Positions 8,101 through 17,729 of a DNA stretch of 64,000 bases are shown in pieces; position 1 is the first letter of the stretch, and every line of letters starts with the position of its first letter. Source of the DNA: Mesorhizobium sp. YC-39 (GTDB lineage: Bacteria; Pseudomonadota; Alphaproteobacteria; Rhizobiales; Rhizobiaceae); contig NZ_JAOWPS010000001.1 in assembly GCF_025753795.1 (NCBI RefSeq), forward strand, positions 1,116,001 to 1,180,000, written 5' to 3'. The translations under genes were made by a program, and so were the position numbers. The notes below the pieces were generated by a model, which did not search any database, was not told where the DNA came from, and saw nothing but the letters and a program-made list of their open reading frames with translations.

Positions 8101-11100
8101 TTATTTGCGCGCCAGCAGCGCCTTGATCAGCTTTTCGTCGACCATGCCGGTCGCCTTCATCTTGTTGTCGGTCTGGAAGGCCATGATCGCGGTCTTGGTT
8201 TTCCCGCCCATCACGCCGTCGTCGTTGCCGGCCTCATAGCCGTTCTTGTTGAGGATGCGCTGAATGTTCTGAACCGCTTTTTTCATATCGACGCTGGCGG
8301 TGGTCTGGGGCGTGCCGTCCTGCCAGGATTCGGGAATGTCGGCCGAATTGGCCGCCGGATCGAGCGGCTTTGCCTTCCACAGTTCGGCGGCGGCGCGTGC
8401 ACGCTCCAACTGCTCGGGCCTGAGCGCGTTGGCGATCTCGTCGCGCTTTGCCGCCGCGTCCTTGTCGCCGGTCTTGGCGACAAGCGCGAACCATTTGTAG
8501 GATTCCTCGAGGTTCTGCTTCATCCCCACGCCTTTCGCCGCCAGGATGCCGAGATTGAACTGGCTGTCCTTGACGCCGAGATCGGCGGCGGCCTGGAACC
8601 ACTTGGCGGCCGATTCATTGTCGGTCACGCCGTCCGCCGCCATGGCGAAGAGCACAGCCAGATTGTGCATGGCGCTGGCATTGCCCTGTTCCGCTGCGAG
8701 CTGGTACCAGGTCTTCGACTTCTTGACGTCGCGCGCCACGCCGATGCCCTTCTCGTAGAAATTGCCGATGCGGTACTCCGCCGGGGCGAAGCCGAGTTCG
8801 GCTGATTTCTCGTACCATTTGGCGGCCGCGGCCATGTCTTCCTTGACACCGCGCGACTCGGCGTAGCGCGAGCCGATCTCGAACAACGCCCTGGCGTCGC
8901 CGTCAGCCGCCGCGTCGCGCAAGGCTGCCGGGCCGGCATCGGCCGGTATGTCGATCTTGGCAATGGCTGGCGTCGTCGAAGCATTCCCGGGCGGCACCGT
9001 GCCGGTCATGTCCTGGGCCGTCGGCGTGGTCGCCGGCGCAGTGGCCATTGGCTTGATGTCGGCAGCGGTGGGTTGCACGGATGCAGGCGCAGCCGCTTCT
9101 GGAGTCGCGGCCATTGGATCAGGCGATGCCGCCGAAGCCATTGGAGCAGGAGCCGTGGGAGCAGGGACCGGCTCCTCGGACACGGAGTCCATCGGGGTTT
9201 CGGCGTTGGCCGGCGCGCCGAGAACGGTCTGCGCCGTCATGTCGTCCTTGGTCTGGGATGCGGATGGCTCTGCCTGCCTGACAGCGCGGGCCGACTCGCT
9301 GTCCTGATCTGCGATTTGCGCAGCCGTCTTCGGCTCGCTGGTGGTGCCGGCCGACGTGGTTTCCACCGGCTGCGCCGCCACGATCGGCGCCGCATCGTTG
9401 CTGGCCATTTCGACAGGGTCGGAGAAAAAGGCCTTACCCAGCTGCTGCCCGGAAATCGCCAGCAGGATAGCGGTTGTCCCCATCAGAAGCGGCTTGCGTC
9501 GCTTCTTGAGCAGGTCGCCTATTCTGAGCGCCTTAACCGGGCCGCTCTTCGTCGACTGCCGCTTGAGAACCTCAGCCTCGGCAGCGGCCGCTTGTGCCGC
9601 TCGCCGCGCCGCCGCGATGAAATCCGAGTTCGCCGCACCGGCATCGCCGGTCTTGGCGGCCGTCCCGCGCTCATCGCGAACGCGCTTCATGATGGCATTG
9701 AGGTCGGGTGCGCCGGAGCCGGGTTCCAACGGCCGGTTGGCGAGCTTGGGGTCGAGCGGCTCGTCGAGGTCGACGCTTGGTATCTCGACGCCAGGCTCCG
9801 AGCCGGGAAGCGGTGGAATGTCCGCCTCCTTCTTGCTCTTGAAAGCACGCGCCAGTCCGCCGAACATCGACTTGCGGCCGCCGGCCTGTTCGTCCTGCTC
9901 TGGCAGCTTGTCGGAGCCGAGCGCCGCCATGGCCGCCGCCGCGGCGGCTTCGGCCGGCGTGCGCGGGTTCGGCTCGTTGCGCATGATGGCAGCGGCACGG
10001 CTCTCGAGCTCGGCCATGTCACCCATCAGCGGCAGTGGCTGGTCGATATCCATCGACGGCGCGGCCCGAACGGCCACCTTCGCCCGCCGCCCGCCGCGCC
10101 AACTGTCCGGCTCGGGCGGCGCATTCAGAAGTTCACTCACCGCGTCGGTCGGCTCGCTGGTTTCCAGCGACCCCAGCCGGTCGACGATCTTCAGCAGCGT
10201 GTCATGGATGGCCTCGAAGGTTCGCGAATTGCGCTCGTCGGAACGGCGCGTCAGGGCTTCGAGCGTCTTCAGATCCTGGGCGAGCCCGGAAACGGCCGCG
10301 GCGTTGGCGCTGGAGCCGGCCAGCGAATGCACGGCGTTCTCGGCTGCCTCGCGCGCCGCGGTGAGGATGGAATCGCGGGTTCCAGCCAGCGACTTCTCGA
10401 TTTCGTTGAGGCGCGGGCTGATGTCCTCGAATTCCGGCAGTGGTGTGCCAGGCTTCGAAAGATGGGCCGACAGGCCCGCGACCTGCGCTTCCAGGCTGCG
10501 GATCAGCGCCGGGTCGATACCAGCGACCTGCGCCGCGGACGAATCCAGACGGCTGGAAATATCTTCCAGCCGGCTTTCCAGGCCACGGATCGCCGCCTCG
10601 CCGGCGGGATCGGGAGCACGTGTCTCAATGCGCTTGGCGAGCGCGGTGAAGCGCGCGTCGATGGCGTCCATGATACCGGCGCTGTCGACCTGCGACGTGC
10701 GCTGGTCCAGCCTGTCAGCGACTTCGTCCAGCCGGCGTTCGAGATCGCGAAACAGCATGTTGCCCTGTTCGATCGCGTCGCCCTGGCGGCGTTCCATCAT
10801 CCCGGACAGCACGTCGAAACGCTGTTCGAGGCCCTGGAAAATATATTCGGCGTCCGGCATGGCGGGCGCCCGGTCGATCTTGTCGGCAATGAGCGCGATC
10901 TGCTTGCCGAGACGCTCCATCGCCTGCTCCGGCAGATTGGCGCGCCCGGCTAGGTCGTCTACCCGGCTCGACAGCATGTTGAGTTGGTCGATGACCTGAT
11001 TGCCAGGGCGATCCTGCGCGACCTCCTCGATCTGCTGGGCAAGCGAGGCGATGCGTTTCTCGATGCGTTCGAAGGGTTCCGGGTCGAATGAATTGGCTTG

Positions 11101-12069
11101 CGCTGCGACGGTCGAGGCGACGATGGCGCGGGAAATCTCGTCCAGCCGCTCGTCGATCATGCCGAATGTGCCGCTGCTGCGATTGTCCTGCTGGCTGGCG
11201 AAATGGTCGACGGCGCTGGCCAGCGTGCGGACCTTGTCTTCGAGCGACCGCAGCGACAGCGATTCCGGCAGATTGTTGACGGCATTGCTGATCTGTTCGA
11301 GCCGGTCGGTCAGTATCGCAAGGCCGGGCGCGTCCGATCGCTTCTGCTGATCGGCATCGACGCGATCTTCGAAAGCGCTCCAGCGGCGGTCGAATTCGTC
11401 CCAGCGGCGGCCGACCGCTTGCACGCTTTCCTCGCGCGCCAGCGTATCGAGCGCGGCCTTGACCTGCTCCAGTTCGAGACGAAGCATGTTGACGCTTCTG
11501 TCGTCGCTCTTTTCGGCCAGGGTCTGGATGGCGCCGGAAAGCCGTTCGAACTCGACGCCGAGTTCGGCGCTGCCCTTGCCGCCACCCGACTGGCCGCCCG
11601 GCTGAGCGCTTGCATGGAAGGCCCGCTCGATATCCTTGCGCAGCGCATCGAACTCGCGCTGCAAGCCGACGGTCATCTGGTGGCGCAGTTCTTCACGCAG
11701 GCCGCGCAATTCGCCGGCGATCTTGCCGACCACGGCGACGCCGTCCTCCTGGCCGCGCACGCGGTCGATGTCTCGGGCGATCGCCTGATAATTCTGGTCG
11801 AAGGCGCCCGGCGCCGTACCTTTCGGCTGCTGCTGCGCGGGGCGCGGCTCCTCATACCAGCGCTGCTGGCCATAGGGCTGGGCGCTGGCATAGCGCGACT
11901 CCGCGGCCGGTCGGCGCGGATCGGGACGCGTATTTGCGTCCTCGCGCGTGCGCTCCAGCCGCTGCTCCAGCGTTTCCAGGGAACGGTTGAGCTCCTCAAG
12001 CGTGGTATGCGGCCGGCGCTGCCTGCCGGCGTTGAGTGTATCGAGATAGGACCGCTTGCTGTTCATCAA
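8101..12069 (-). CDS. podJ: PodJ-like polar localization protein: coiled coil, TM, Sel1 repeats, peptidoglycan-binding
   Basis: This 1322-residue protein has a long cytoplasmic N-terminal half dominated by repeated amphipathic helices (residues about 130-640, LEQRLDEVADRLD-like repeats predicted to form coiled coils), a Pro/Ala/Glu-rich linker, a single membrane helix near residues 858-876 (LLMGTTAILLAIS), a second low-complexity Ala/Pro/Thr segment, Sel1-type TPR repeats at about 1053-1213 (AAAKWYEKSAELG, AAKWFQAAADLG), and a C-terminal peptidoglycan-binding_1 domain at about 1250-1320. This order is that of Caulobacter PodJ, a pole-organising factor, and its rhizobial homologues. It is transcribed alone, divergent from the MerR gene. 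Rhizobial homologues affect growth-pole identity and cell shape; that role here is inferred. Confidence 0.85.
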   Translation of the reverse strand: MMNSKRSYLDTLNAGRQRRPHTTLEELNRSLETLEQRLERTREDANTRPDPRRPAAESRYASAQPYGQQRWYEEPRPAQQQPKGTAPGAFDQNYQAIARDIDRVRGQEDGVAVVGKIAGELRGLREELRHQMTVGLQREFDALRKDIERAFHASAQPGGQSGGGKGSAELGVEFERLSGAIQTLAEKSDDRSVNMLRLELEQVKAALDTLAREESVQAVGRRWDEFDRRWSAFEDRVDADQQKRSDAPGLAILTDRLEQISNAVNNLPESLSLRSLEDKVRTLASAVDHFASQQDNRSSGTFGMIDERLDEISRAIVASTVAAQANSFDPEPFERIEKRIASLAQQIEEVAQDRPGNQVIDQLNMLSSRVDDLAGRANLPEQAMERLGKQIALIADKIDRAPAMPDAEYIFQGLEQRFDVLSGMMERRQGDAIEQGNMLFRDLERRLDEVADRLDQRTSQVDSAGIMDAIDARFTALAKRIETRAPDPAGEAAIRGLESRLEDISSRLDSSAAQVAGIDPALIRSLEAQVAGLSAHLSKPGTPLPEFEDISPRLNEIEKSLAGTRDSILTAAREAAENAVHSLAGSSANAAAVSGLAQDLKTLEALTRRSDERNSRTFEAIHDTLLKIVDRLGSLETSEPTDAVSELLNAPPEPDSWRGGRRAKVAVRAAPSMDIDQPLPLMGDMAELESRAAAIMRNEPNPRTPAEAAAAAAMAALGSDKLPEQDEQAGGRKSMFGGLARAFKSKKEADIPPLPGSEPGVEIPSVDLDEPLDPKLANRPLEPGSGAPDLNAIMKRVRDERGTAAKTGDAGAANSDFIAAARRAAQAAAAEAEVLKRQSTKSGPVKALRIGDLLKKRRKPLLMGTTAILLAISGQQLGKAFFSDPVEMASNDAAPIVAAQPVETTSAGTTSEPKTAAQIADQDSESARAVRQAEPSASQTKDDMTAQTVLGAPANAETPMDSVSEEPVPAPTAPAPMASAASPDPMAATPEAAAPASVQPTAADIKPMATAPATTPTAQDMTGTVPPGNASTTPAIAKIDIPADAGPAALRDAAADGDARALFEIGSRYAESRGVKEDMAAAAKWYEKSAELGFAPAEYRIGNFYEKGIGVARDVKKSKTWYQLAAEQGNASAMHNLAVLFAMAADGVTDNESAAKWFQAAADLGVKDSQFNLGILAAKGVGMKQNLEESYKWFALVAKTGDKDAAAKRDEIANALRPEQLERARAAAELWKAKPLDPAANSADIPESWQDGTPQTTASVDMKKAVQNIQRILNKNGYEAGNDDGVMGGKTKTAIMAFQTDNKMKATGMVDEKLIKALLARK

Positions 12070-12543
12070 TGCGCCCGTTTCAGAATTGCTGGCTTAAGGC
12101 CAGTTTCCCAAAAGTCCTGCCGGGAACGAGGCGACCGCGCGGCTTTGCTGCGGTGGAAGGCGAACTTCCCGGGATTTCACCCGCGCTTCGAAAAAACCGT
12201 GAAAAATTCGCTACAGGATAAACACGGGGTACCGACATGCGCACATTTCGCCCAACGTGGTAAACAACGCGTTAACCAAGCTTAAGAAGTTGCAACGTTG
12301 TTGGGACTGCCCTTGCGCGAGGTGTCCGTGCGACGGGGGATGCGGCATAACGTTCCGCCCGCACAATGCCCTTGCGTCGTGAGACGGCTATCGGTATAGA
12401 ATTGACGTAAACGTAAAAGGTGCACAGACCGCGTCTTTTGCGATTTATTTGTTGAAACCACGACTGGAAGCACGCCCCCGCTTCCACTCAGGCGACGCAA
12501 GGTCCCGGACCGCGATGCCACCAGACGGGGAAAGCCAGTGACC
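12070..12543. other. 474-bp divergent spacer between podJ and the MerR gene
   Basis: No coding frame with convincing composition is present. It must hold the promoters for both genes. The only distinctive element seen is the MerR/LiuR-type site listed separately. The sequence near 12260-12300 is AT-richer than its surroundings and could be the podJ promoter region. Confidence 0.5.
12402..12418. promoter_or_regulatory. LiuR-type operator before the MerR gene
   Basis: The sequence TTGACGTAAACGTAAAA matches the ACGTAAACGT core known for LiuR-type MerR regulators of branched-chain and fatty acid catabolism in proteobacteria. It lies about 125 bp before the regulator gene and shares TTGACGT and ACGT blocks with the palindrome before the acyl-CoA dehydrogenase operon, which supports autoregulation. 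Confidence 0.55.
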
Positions 12544-13002
12544 ATGAAACTTGTTTCGCCCGGCGAAGCCGCGGCCAATACCAATGATATGTCTGTCGAA
12601 GCCGGCGAGGACCTTGCTCGCATCGGTGAGATGGCCAAGAAATACGGAGTAACGCTGCGCACGCTGCGTTTCTACGAGGACAAGGGCCTTCTCAATCCGC
12701 AGCGCGACGGCTCGACGCGCCTCTACACGCGCCGCGACAAGGCGCGGCTGAAACTGATCCTGCTCGGCCGCAAGGTCGGATTCTCGTTGCGCGACGTCAA
12801 GCAGATGATGGATCTCTACGATCCGACCGGCTCCAACACCAAGCAGTTGCGGCTGGCGCTCGACAAGTCGGAGAAGCAGCTTGCCCGCCTGCAGAAGCAG
12901 CGGGCGCTGATCGAGGACGCCATCGGCGAGCTGAGCAACTCGATGGCGGCTGTGCGCCAGATGCTGATCGAGCGTTCGCCGCAGGCTAGCGTCGCCAGCT
13001 AA
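12544..13002 (+). CDS. MerR family transcriptional regulator of acyl-CoA catabolism (LiuR-like)
   Basis: The product of about 152 residues has an N-terminal MerR helix-turn-helix at about residues 22-70 (IGEMAKKYGVTLRTLRFYEDKGLL, then LYTRRDKARLKLI), a dimerisation helix and a C-terminal coiled coil (LRLALDKSEKQLARLQKQ). There is no cysteine-rich metal loop, so it belongs to the organic-ligand or acyl-CoA-responsive MerR proteins rather than metal sensors. The ATG start was chosen; a GTG two codons upstream is also possible. It precedes a four-gene beta-oxidation operon on the same strand, and operator-like sites lie before both. Control of that operon is a strong inference; the inducing acyl-CoA is unknown. 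Confidence 0.85.
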   Translation: MKLVSPGEAAANTNDMSVEAGEDLARIGEMAKKYGVTLRTLRFYEDKGLLNPQRDGSTRLYTRRDKARLKLILLGRKVGFSLRDVKQMMDLYDPTGSNTKQLRLALDKSEKQLARLQKQRALIEDAIGELSNSMAAVRQMLIERSPQASVAS

Positions 13003-13043
13003 TCCGCCCGCCGGCTTCCGGCGAACGGCCTTCAGACGAATGA

Positions 13044-13070
13044 GAGCCGCGTGGCTTTGCCGCGCGGTTC
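13044..13070 (+). terminator. probable intrinsic terminator after the MerR gene
   Basis: An 8-bp stem GAGCCGCG/CGCGGTTC (one G-T pair) encloses a smaller GGC-TTT-GCC hairpin, followed by TTTGCGTTGC. It starts 42 bp after the MerR stop codon and would separate the regulator transcript from the acyl-CoA operon. The T-run is poor. Confidence 0.45.
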
Positions 13071-13182
13071 TTTGCGTTGCTTCAAGATTACCCCACACGA
13101 AGACATTCCACGTTCCGCGCTGGCTTACGAGGCGTCACGCCGCTACGCTAGGCGAGAGGCGTCGGGAAAATTTGTCGCATCA

Positions 13183-13214
13183 AAAAATTGACGTTTACGC
13201 AAACGTCAATTTTT
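13183..13214. promoter_or_regulatory. perfect palindromic operator before the acyl-CoA dehydrogenase operon
   Basis: Two perfect 14-bp arms, AAAAATTGACGTTT and its exact reverse complement, flank the spacer ACGC. The core TTGACGTTTACGCAAACGT closely matches LiuR-type MerR sites and the site before the MerR gene. It lies 80 bp before the acyl-CoA dehydrogenase start, a typical promoter position. Confidence 0.65.
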
Positions 13215-13293
13215 GCTATCCCGACTTCAACATTGGTCCGCCTGCCGTGCAGGACTTGATTTAGGGGCCAAGTCCGCATGGTGGAGGGAAAGC

Positions 13294-15090
13294 ATGCCGA
13301 TCTACAGGGCGCCGGTCCAGGATACGCTGTTCGTGCTGAACGAGGTGCTGGGCTACCAGCGCTATTCCAATCTTCCCGGATTTTCCGACGCGACGCCTGA
13401 TGTGGTCGAGGCGATCCTCGCCGAGGGCGCCAAGCTCGCCGAAAACGTCATGCAGCCGCTGAACCGCGTCGGCGACGTGGAAGGCTGCGTGCGCCATGAC
13501 GATGGCTCGGTGACGACGCCGAAGGGCTTCAAGGAGGCCTTCGACCAGTATCGCGAAGGCGGCTGGATGGGGCTCGCCGCACCGGTGGAATTCGGCGGGC
13601 AGGGCCTGCCCTACGCGGTTCATACCGCGGTCGCCGAATATATGGTGTCGGCCAACATGTCGCTGATGATGTATCCCGGCCTGACCCAGGGCGCGATCGC
13701 GGCCATCATCACCCATGGCACCGACGCGCAGAAGGCGACCTGGCTGCCGAAGCTGGTCGAGGGCGCCTGGACAGGCACCATGAACCTGACCGAACCGCAT
13801 TGCGGTACCGATCTTGGCCTGCTGCGCACCAAGGCCGTTGCCAACGGCGACGGCACCTACAAGATCTCGGGCCAGAAGATATTCATCTCGGCCGGCGAGC
13901 ACGACATGTCGGACAACATCGTCCACCTCGTGCTGGCCCGCATCGAGGGCGCGCCGGAAGGCGTGAAGGGCATTTCGCTGTTCATCGTGCCCAAGCTCAA
14001 GCTTGATGCCGAGGGCAGTCCGGGCGAGAGGAACACCGTCTCCTGTGGCTCGATCGAGGAGAAGATGGGCATCCACGGCAATTCGACCTGCGTCATGAAC
14101 TATGACGAGGCCGAAGGCACGTTGCTCGGCGAGGCGAATGGCGGGCTGAAGGCGATGTTCACCATGATGAACGAGGCCCGCCTCGGCGTCGGGCTGCAAG
14201 GACTGTCGCTCTCGGAGGTCGCCTACCAGAACGCCGTCTCCTACGCCAAGGATCGCCTGCAGGGCCGCTCGCTGTCCGGGCCGAAAGCGCCCGACAAGAA
14301 GGCCGATCCGATCATCGTCCACCCCGACATCCGCCGCTCGCTGATGACTATGAAGGCCTTCAACGAAGCCGGTCGCGCGCTGGCGCTGTGGACGGCGATC
14401 AAGTCCGATATCGCCCACCGCTCCGGTGACGACAAGGATCGCCAGGCCGCCGACGACTACACCGGGTTGATGACGCCGGTGGTCAAGGGCGTGCTCACCG
14501 ACAAGGGCTTCGATCACGCCGTCATGGCGCAGCAGGTGTTCGGCGGTCATGGCTATATCGAAGAGCATGGCATGAGCCAGTTCGTGCGCGATGCCCGCAT
14601 CGCCATGATCTATGAAGGCGCCAATGGCATCCAGGCGCTCGATCTCGTCGGCCGCAAGCTTGGCCTGAACGGCGGCCGCGCCGTGCAGGCCTTCTTCAAG
14701 GAGGTCGGCGAGTTCTGCGAGGAGAACCGCACCGACGAGAAGATGGCGCCCTTCACCAAGGCGCTGAAGAAGGGCCTCAATGATCTGCAGGCGGCGACCA
14801 TGTGGCTGGTGCAGAACGGCATGGCCAAGCCCGACAATGCGGGTGCTGCCTCGACCGACTACATGCATCTCTTCGGCCTCGTAGCGCTGGGCTACATGTG
14901 GGCGCAGATGGCCAAGGCCGCCGGCGCGAAGCTGGCGAACGGCGCCAACGGTGCTTCGTCCTTCTACGACAACAAGCTGGTGACGGCGCGCTTCTTCATG
15001 GAGCGGATCATGCCGGAGACGTCGGCGCATCTCGCCCGCATCTCCAGTGGCGCGGACACGCTAATGGCGCTGCCGGCGGAAGCGTTCTAG
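13294..15090 (+). CDS. acyl-CoA dehydrogenase, long form with C-terminal extension
   Basis: Starting at the ATG ([13 protein letters not shown]) preceded by GGAGGG, the protein has 598 residues; an open frame further upstream is probably not translated. It contains the acyl-CoA dehydrogenase N-terminal, middle ([19 protein letters not shown] near residue 164) and C-terminal domains, with the catalytic-glutamate region [18 protein letters not shown], plus an extra C-terminal domain typical of the approximately 600-residue DmdC/FadE-like subgroup. It uses FAD to make a 2,3-enoyl-CoA. Many databases label this subgroup 3-methylmercaptopropionyl-CoA dehydrogenase, but in this beta-oxidation operon a medium- or long-chain acyl-CoA is as likely. 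It is first in the operon, just after the palindromic operator. Confidence 0.88.
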   Translation: MPIYRAPVQDTLFVLNEVLGYQRYSNLPGFSDATPDVVEAILAEGAKLAENVMQPLNRVGDVEGCVRHDDGSVTTPKGFKEAFDQYREGGWMGLAAPVEFGGQGLPYAVHTAVAEYMVSANMSLMMYPGLTQGAIAAIITHGTDAQKATWLPKLVEGAWTGTMNLTEPHCGTDLGLLRTKAVANGDGTYKISGQKIFISAGEHDMSDNIVHLVLARIEGAPEGVKGISLFIVPKLKLDAEGSPGERNTVSCGSIEEKMGIHGNSTCVMNYDEAEGTLLGEANGGLKAMFTMMNEARLGVGLQGLSLSEVAYQNAVSYAKDRLQGRSLSGPKAPDKKADPIIVHPDIRRSLMTMKAFNEAGRALALWTAIKSDIAHRSGDDKDRQAADDYTGLMTPVVKGVLTDKGFDHAVMAQQVFGGHGYIEEHGMSQFVRDARIAMIYEGANGIQALDLVGRKLGLNGGRAVQAFFKEVGEFCEENRTDEKMAPFTKALKKGLNDLQAATMWLVQNGMAKPDNAGAASTDYMHLFGLVALGYMWAQMAKAAGAKLANGANGASSFYDNKLVTARFFMERIMPETSAHLARISSGADTLMALPAEAF

Positions 15091-15096
15091 GTTCGA

Positions 15097-15302
15097 CGTT
15101 CCCCTCCCCCTTGAGGGGAGGGTGGCCGCGAAGCGGCCGGGAGGGGTCTTAGCGGCAGTGCGCCGACCTCCCATGGGAGCGCTGGCAGGAGGAAGATTGC
15201 AAATGCATTCGGCACAAGTGTTGAAGGGAAAGGTCGAGCACTTCACCAGCGACCCCTCCCGGCCGCTTCGCGGCCACCCTCCCCTCAAGGGGGAGGGGAA
15301 CG
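15097..15302. repeat. perfect 52-bp inverted repeat flanking a 102-bp loop
   Basis: Bases 15097-15148 and 15251-15302 are exact reverse complements over 52 bp. Each arm itself contains the nested palindromes CCCCTCCCCCTTGAGGGGAG and GGCCGCGAAGCGGCC. The 102-bp loop has no recognisable gene. This resembles rhizobial palindromic mosaic elements. The right arm ends two bases before the ATG of the next gene and carries a GGGGGAGGGG tract positioned as its ribosome binding site, so the element has become part of the operon's translation signals. Confidence 0.9.
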
Positions 15303-15303
15303 C

Positions 15304-16473
15304 ATGACCAGCCCCGCCGAAATCCTTGGCCTGCCAAAACCCGCCTGGGCGGCGGATGAAGTTGGTATGCTCTACGACATGGCGTCCCGCTTCATGTCGG
15401 AAGAGATCGCGCCGCGCTACGACGAGTTCGAGAAGAACGAGATGGTCGACCGCGAGAGCTGGCTGAAGGCGGGTGCCGCCGGTCTGCTCTGCGCCTCGAT
15501 GCCGGAGCAATATGGCGGCTCCGGCGGCACTTTCGCGCATGAGAGCGCCATCATCGAGGCCATCGGCCATGTCGGCGTCGACGGCTTCGGCATCGGGCTG
15601 CACAATTCGATCGTCGCACCTTACATCCTCCATTACGGCTCGGAGGAGCAGAAGAAGAAGTGGCTGCCGAAGCTCGCCACCGGCGAGCTGATCGGCGCCA
15701 TTGCCATGACCGAACCGGGCGCCGGCTCCGACCTTCAGGGCGTCAAGACGCGCGCCGAGAAGGACGGCAACCAGTACAAGATCAATGGCTCCAAGACCTT
15801 CATCACCAATGGCCAGCTCGCCAATTTCATCATCGTCGTCACCAAGACCGATCCGGAGAAGGGCGCCAAGGGCACCTCGCTGATCGTCGTCGAGACCGAC
15901 GAGGTGGACGGCTTCGAGCGCGGCCGCAACCTCGACAAGATCGGGCTCAAGGCCAACGACACGTCGGAACTGTTCTTCAACGATATGCGCGTGCCGACCT
16001 CGAACCTGCTCGGCCACGAGGAAGGCCAGGGCTTCGTCCAGCTGATGCAGCAATTGCCGCAGGAGCGGTTGCAGATCGGCACCGGGGCGATTGCCATGAT
16101 CGAGCGGGCGCTGGCGCTGACCATCGACTACGTCAAGGAGCGCAAGGCCTTTGGCAAGGCGATCATCGATTTCCAGAACACCCAGTTCAAGCTCGCCGAA
16201 CTGAAGACCGAAGCGACCATCGGCCGCGTCTTCTACAATGACTGCGTCGCCCGCCACATCAATGGCGGCCTCGACCCGGTGACAGCCTCGATGGCCAAAT
16301 ACTGGCTGTCCGACCTGCAGGGAAAAGTCGTCGACGAATGCCTTCAATTGCATGGCGGCTATGGCTACATGAATGAATATCCGATCGCCCGCATGTTCCG
16401 CGACGCCCGCGTCCAGCGCATCTACGGCGGCACCAACGAGATCATGAAATTGCTGATCGGGCGCTCTCTCTGA
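15304..16473 (+). CDS. acyl-CoA dehydrogenase
   Basis: A standard-length 389-residue FAD-dependent acyl-CoA dehydrogenase. Residues about 15-125 form the N-terminal helical domain, AMTEPGAGSDLQGVKT near 138 is the flavin-contacting signature of the middle domain, and the C-terminal domain ends in RIYGGTNEIMKLLIGR with the probable catalytic base Glu379. It should oxidise a saturated acyl-CoA to trans-2-enoyl-CoA and pass electrons to ETF. It is second in the operon, and its start lies directly against the 52-bp inverted repeat. Chain-length preference cannot be read from the sequence. Confidence 0.9.
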   Translation: MTSPAEILGLPKPAWAADEVGMLYDMASRFMSEEIAPRYDEFEKNEMVDRESWLKAGAAGLLCASMPEQYGGSGGTFAHESAIIEAIGHVGVDGFGIGLHNSIVAPYILHYGSEEQKKKWLPKLATGELIGAIAMTEPGAGSDLQGVKTRAEKDGNQYKINGSKTFITNGQLANFIIVVTKTDPEKGAKGTSLIVVETDEVDGFERGRNLDKIGLKANDTSELFFNDMRVPTSNLLGHEEGQGFVQLMQQLPQERLQIGTGAIAMIERALALTIDYVKERKAFGKAIIDFQNTQFKLAELKTEATIGRVFYNDCVARHINGGLDPVTASMAKYWLSDLQGKVVDECLQLHGGYGYMNEYPIARMFRDARVQRIYGGTNEIMKLLIGRSL

Positions 16474-16506
16474 GCGACTTCTCAGCAAACCCAAGGAGCA
16501 AGAAAA

Positions 16507-17715
16507 ATGGCCGAAGCTTATGTCTATGATGCCGTGCGCACACCGCGCGGCCGAGGCAAGAAGGATGGCTCGCTGCATGAAGTGCCGGCGGTGCGGCTCG
16601 GCGCCAAGGTGCTCGAGGCGATCCGCGACCGCAACGGGCTCGACACCGGCGCCGTCGATGACATCATCTTCGGCTGCGTCGACCCGGTCGGCGAGGCGGG
16701 TGCCGTCATTCCGCGCGCCGCCGCCTTCGAGGCCGGCTACGACACCAAGGCGCCCGGCATGCAAATCTCGCGCTTCTGCGCCTCGGGCCTCGACGCCATC
16801 AATTTCGGCGCCGCCAAGATCGCGCAGGGGTCCGACGAGATCGTCATTGCCGGTGGCGTCGAATCGATGTCGCGCGTCGGCATGGGTGCCTCGGGCGGCG
16901 CCTGGTTCATGGACCCCTCGGTCGGCTTCCCTGGCTGGTTCGTGCCGCAAGGCATCTCGGCCGACCTGATCGCCACCAAATACGGCTTTTCGCGCGACGA
17001 CGTCGACGCCTATGCCGTCGAGAGCCAGAAGCGCGCCGCCATGGCCTGGGGCGAGGGCCGCTTCAAGAATTCGGTCATCTCCGTCAAGGACCAGAACGGC
17101 CTGACCATCCTCGACCATGACGAGCATATGCGGCCCTCGACCGACATGCAGTCGCTGGCGGCGCTCAATCCGTCCTTCGTCATGCCCGGCGAAATGGGTG
17201 GCTTCGATGCCGTCGCGGTGCAGAAGCATCCAGAGGTGGAGGAGGTCAACCACGTCCACCACGCCGGCAATTCGTCGGGCATCGTCGATGGCGCGGCCGC
17301 CGTGCTGCTCGGTTCGAAGAAGGCAGGCAAGACGCTCGGCCTGAAGCCGCGCGCGCGCATCCGCGCCTTCGCCAATATCGGCTCGGAACCGGTGCTGATG
17401 CTGACCGGCCCGGTCGATGTCACCGAGAAGCTGCTGAAGCGTGCCAGGATGAAGCTGTCCGACATCGACCTGTTCGAACTCAATGAGGCTTTCGCTTCAG
17501 TGGTGCTGCGCTACATGCAGGCTTTCGACATTCCGCACGACAAGATCAACGTCAATGGCGGGGCGATTGCCATGGGCCATCCGCTCGGCGCCACTGGCGC
17601 CATGATCTTCGGCACGGTGCTCGACGAATTGGAGCGCCGCGACCTGAATACTGCCTTGGTGACGCTCTGCATCGGCGCCGGCATGGGTACCGCCACGATC
17701 ATCGAACGCGTCTGA
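16507..17715 (+). CDS. acetyl-CoA C-acyltransferase (thiolase)
   Basis: The 402-residue protein has all thiolase catalytic features: nucleophilic Cys91 in [14 protein letters not shown], the ELNEAFASV segment, His358 in [15 protein letters not shown], and Cys388 in [13 protein letters not shown]. It cleaves 3-ketoacyl-CoA to acetyl-CoA plus a shortened acyl-CoA (or condenses two acetyl-CoA in reverse). It lies 33 bp after the second acyl-CoA dehydrogenase and 14 bp before the multifunctional hydratase/dehydrogenase. Together they supply every beta-oxidation step, so the degradative (FadA-type) role is favoured. Confidence 0.92.
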   Translation: MAEAYVYDAVRTPRGRGKKDGSLHEVPAVRLGAKVLEAIRDRNGLDTGAVDDIIFGCVDPVGEAGAVIPRAAAFEAGYDTKAPGMQISRFCASGLDAINFGAAKIAQGSDEIVIAGGVESMSRVGMGASGGAWFMDPSVGFPGWFVPQGISADLIATKYGFSRDDVDAYAVESQKRAAMAWGEGRFKNSVISVKDQNGLTILDHDEHMRPSTDMQSLAALNPSFVMPGEMGGFDAVAVQKHPEVEEVNHVHHAGNSSGIVDGAAAVLLGSKKAGKTLGLKPRARIRAFANIGSEPVLMLTGPVDVTEKLLKRARMKLSDIDLFELNEAFASVVLRYMQAFDIPHDKINVNGGAIAMGHPLGATGAMIFGTVLDELERRDLNTALVTLCIGAGMGTATIIERV

Positions 17716-17729
17716 CCGGGAGAAAGACG

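Noticed and set aside
9073..12285. Overlapping plus-strand frames opposite podJ
   Set aside because: Mirror composition of coiled-coil and Sel1-repeat codons; no independent signature.
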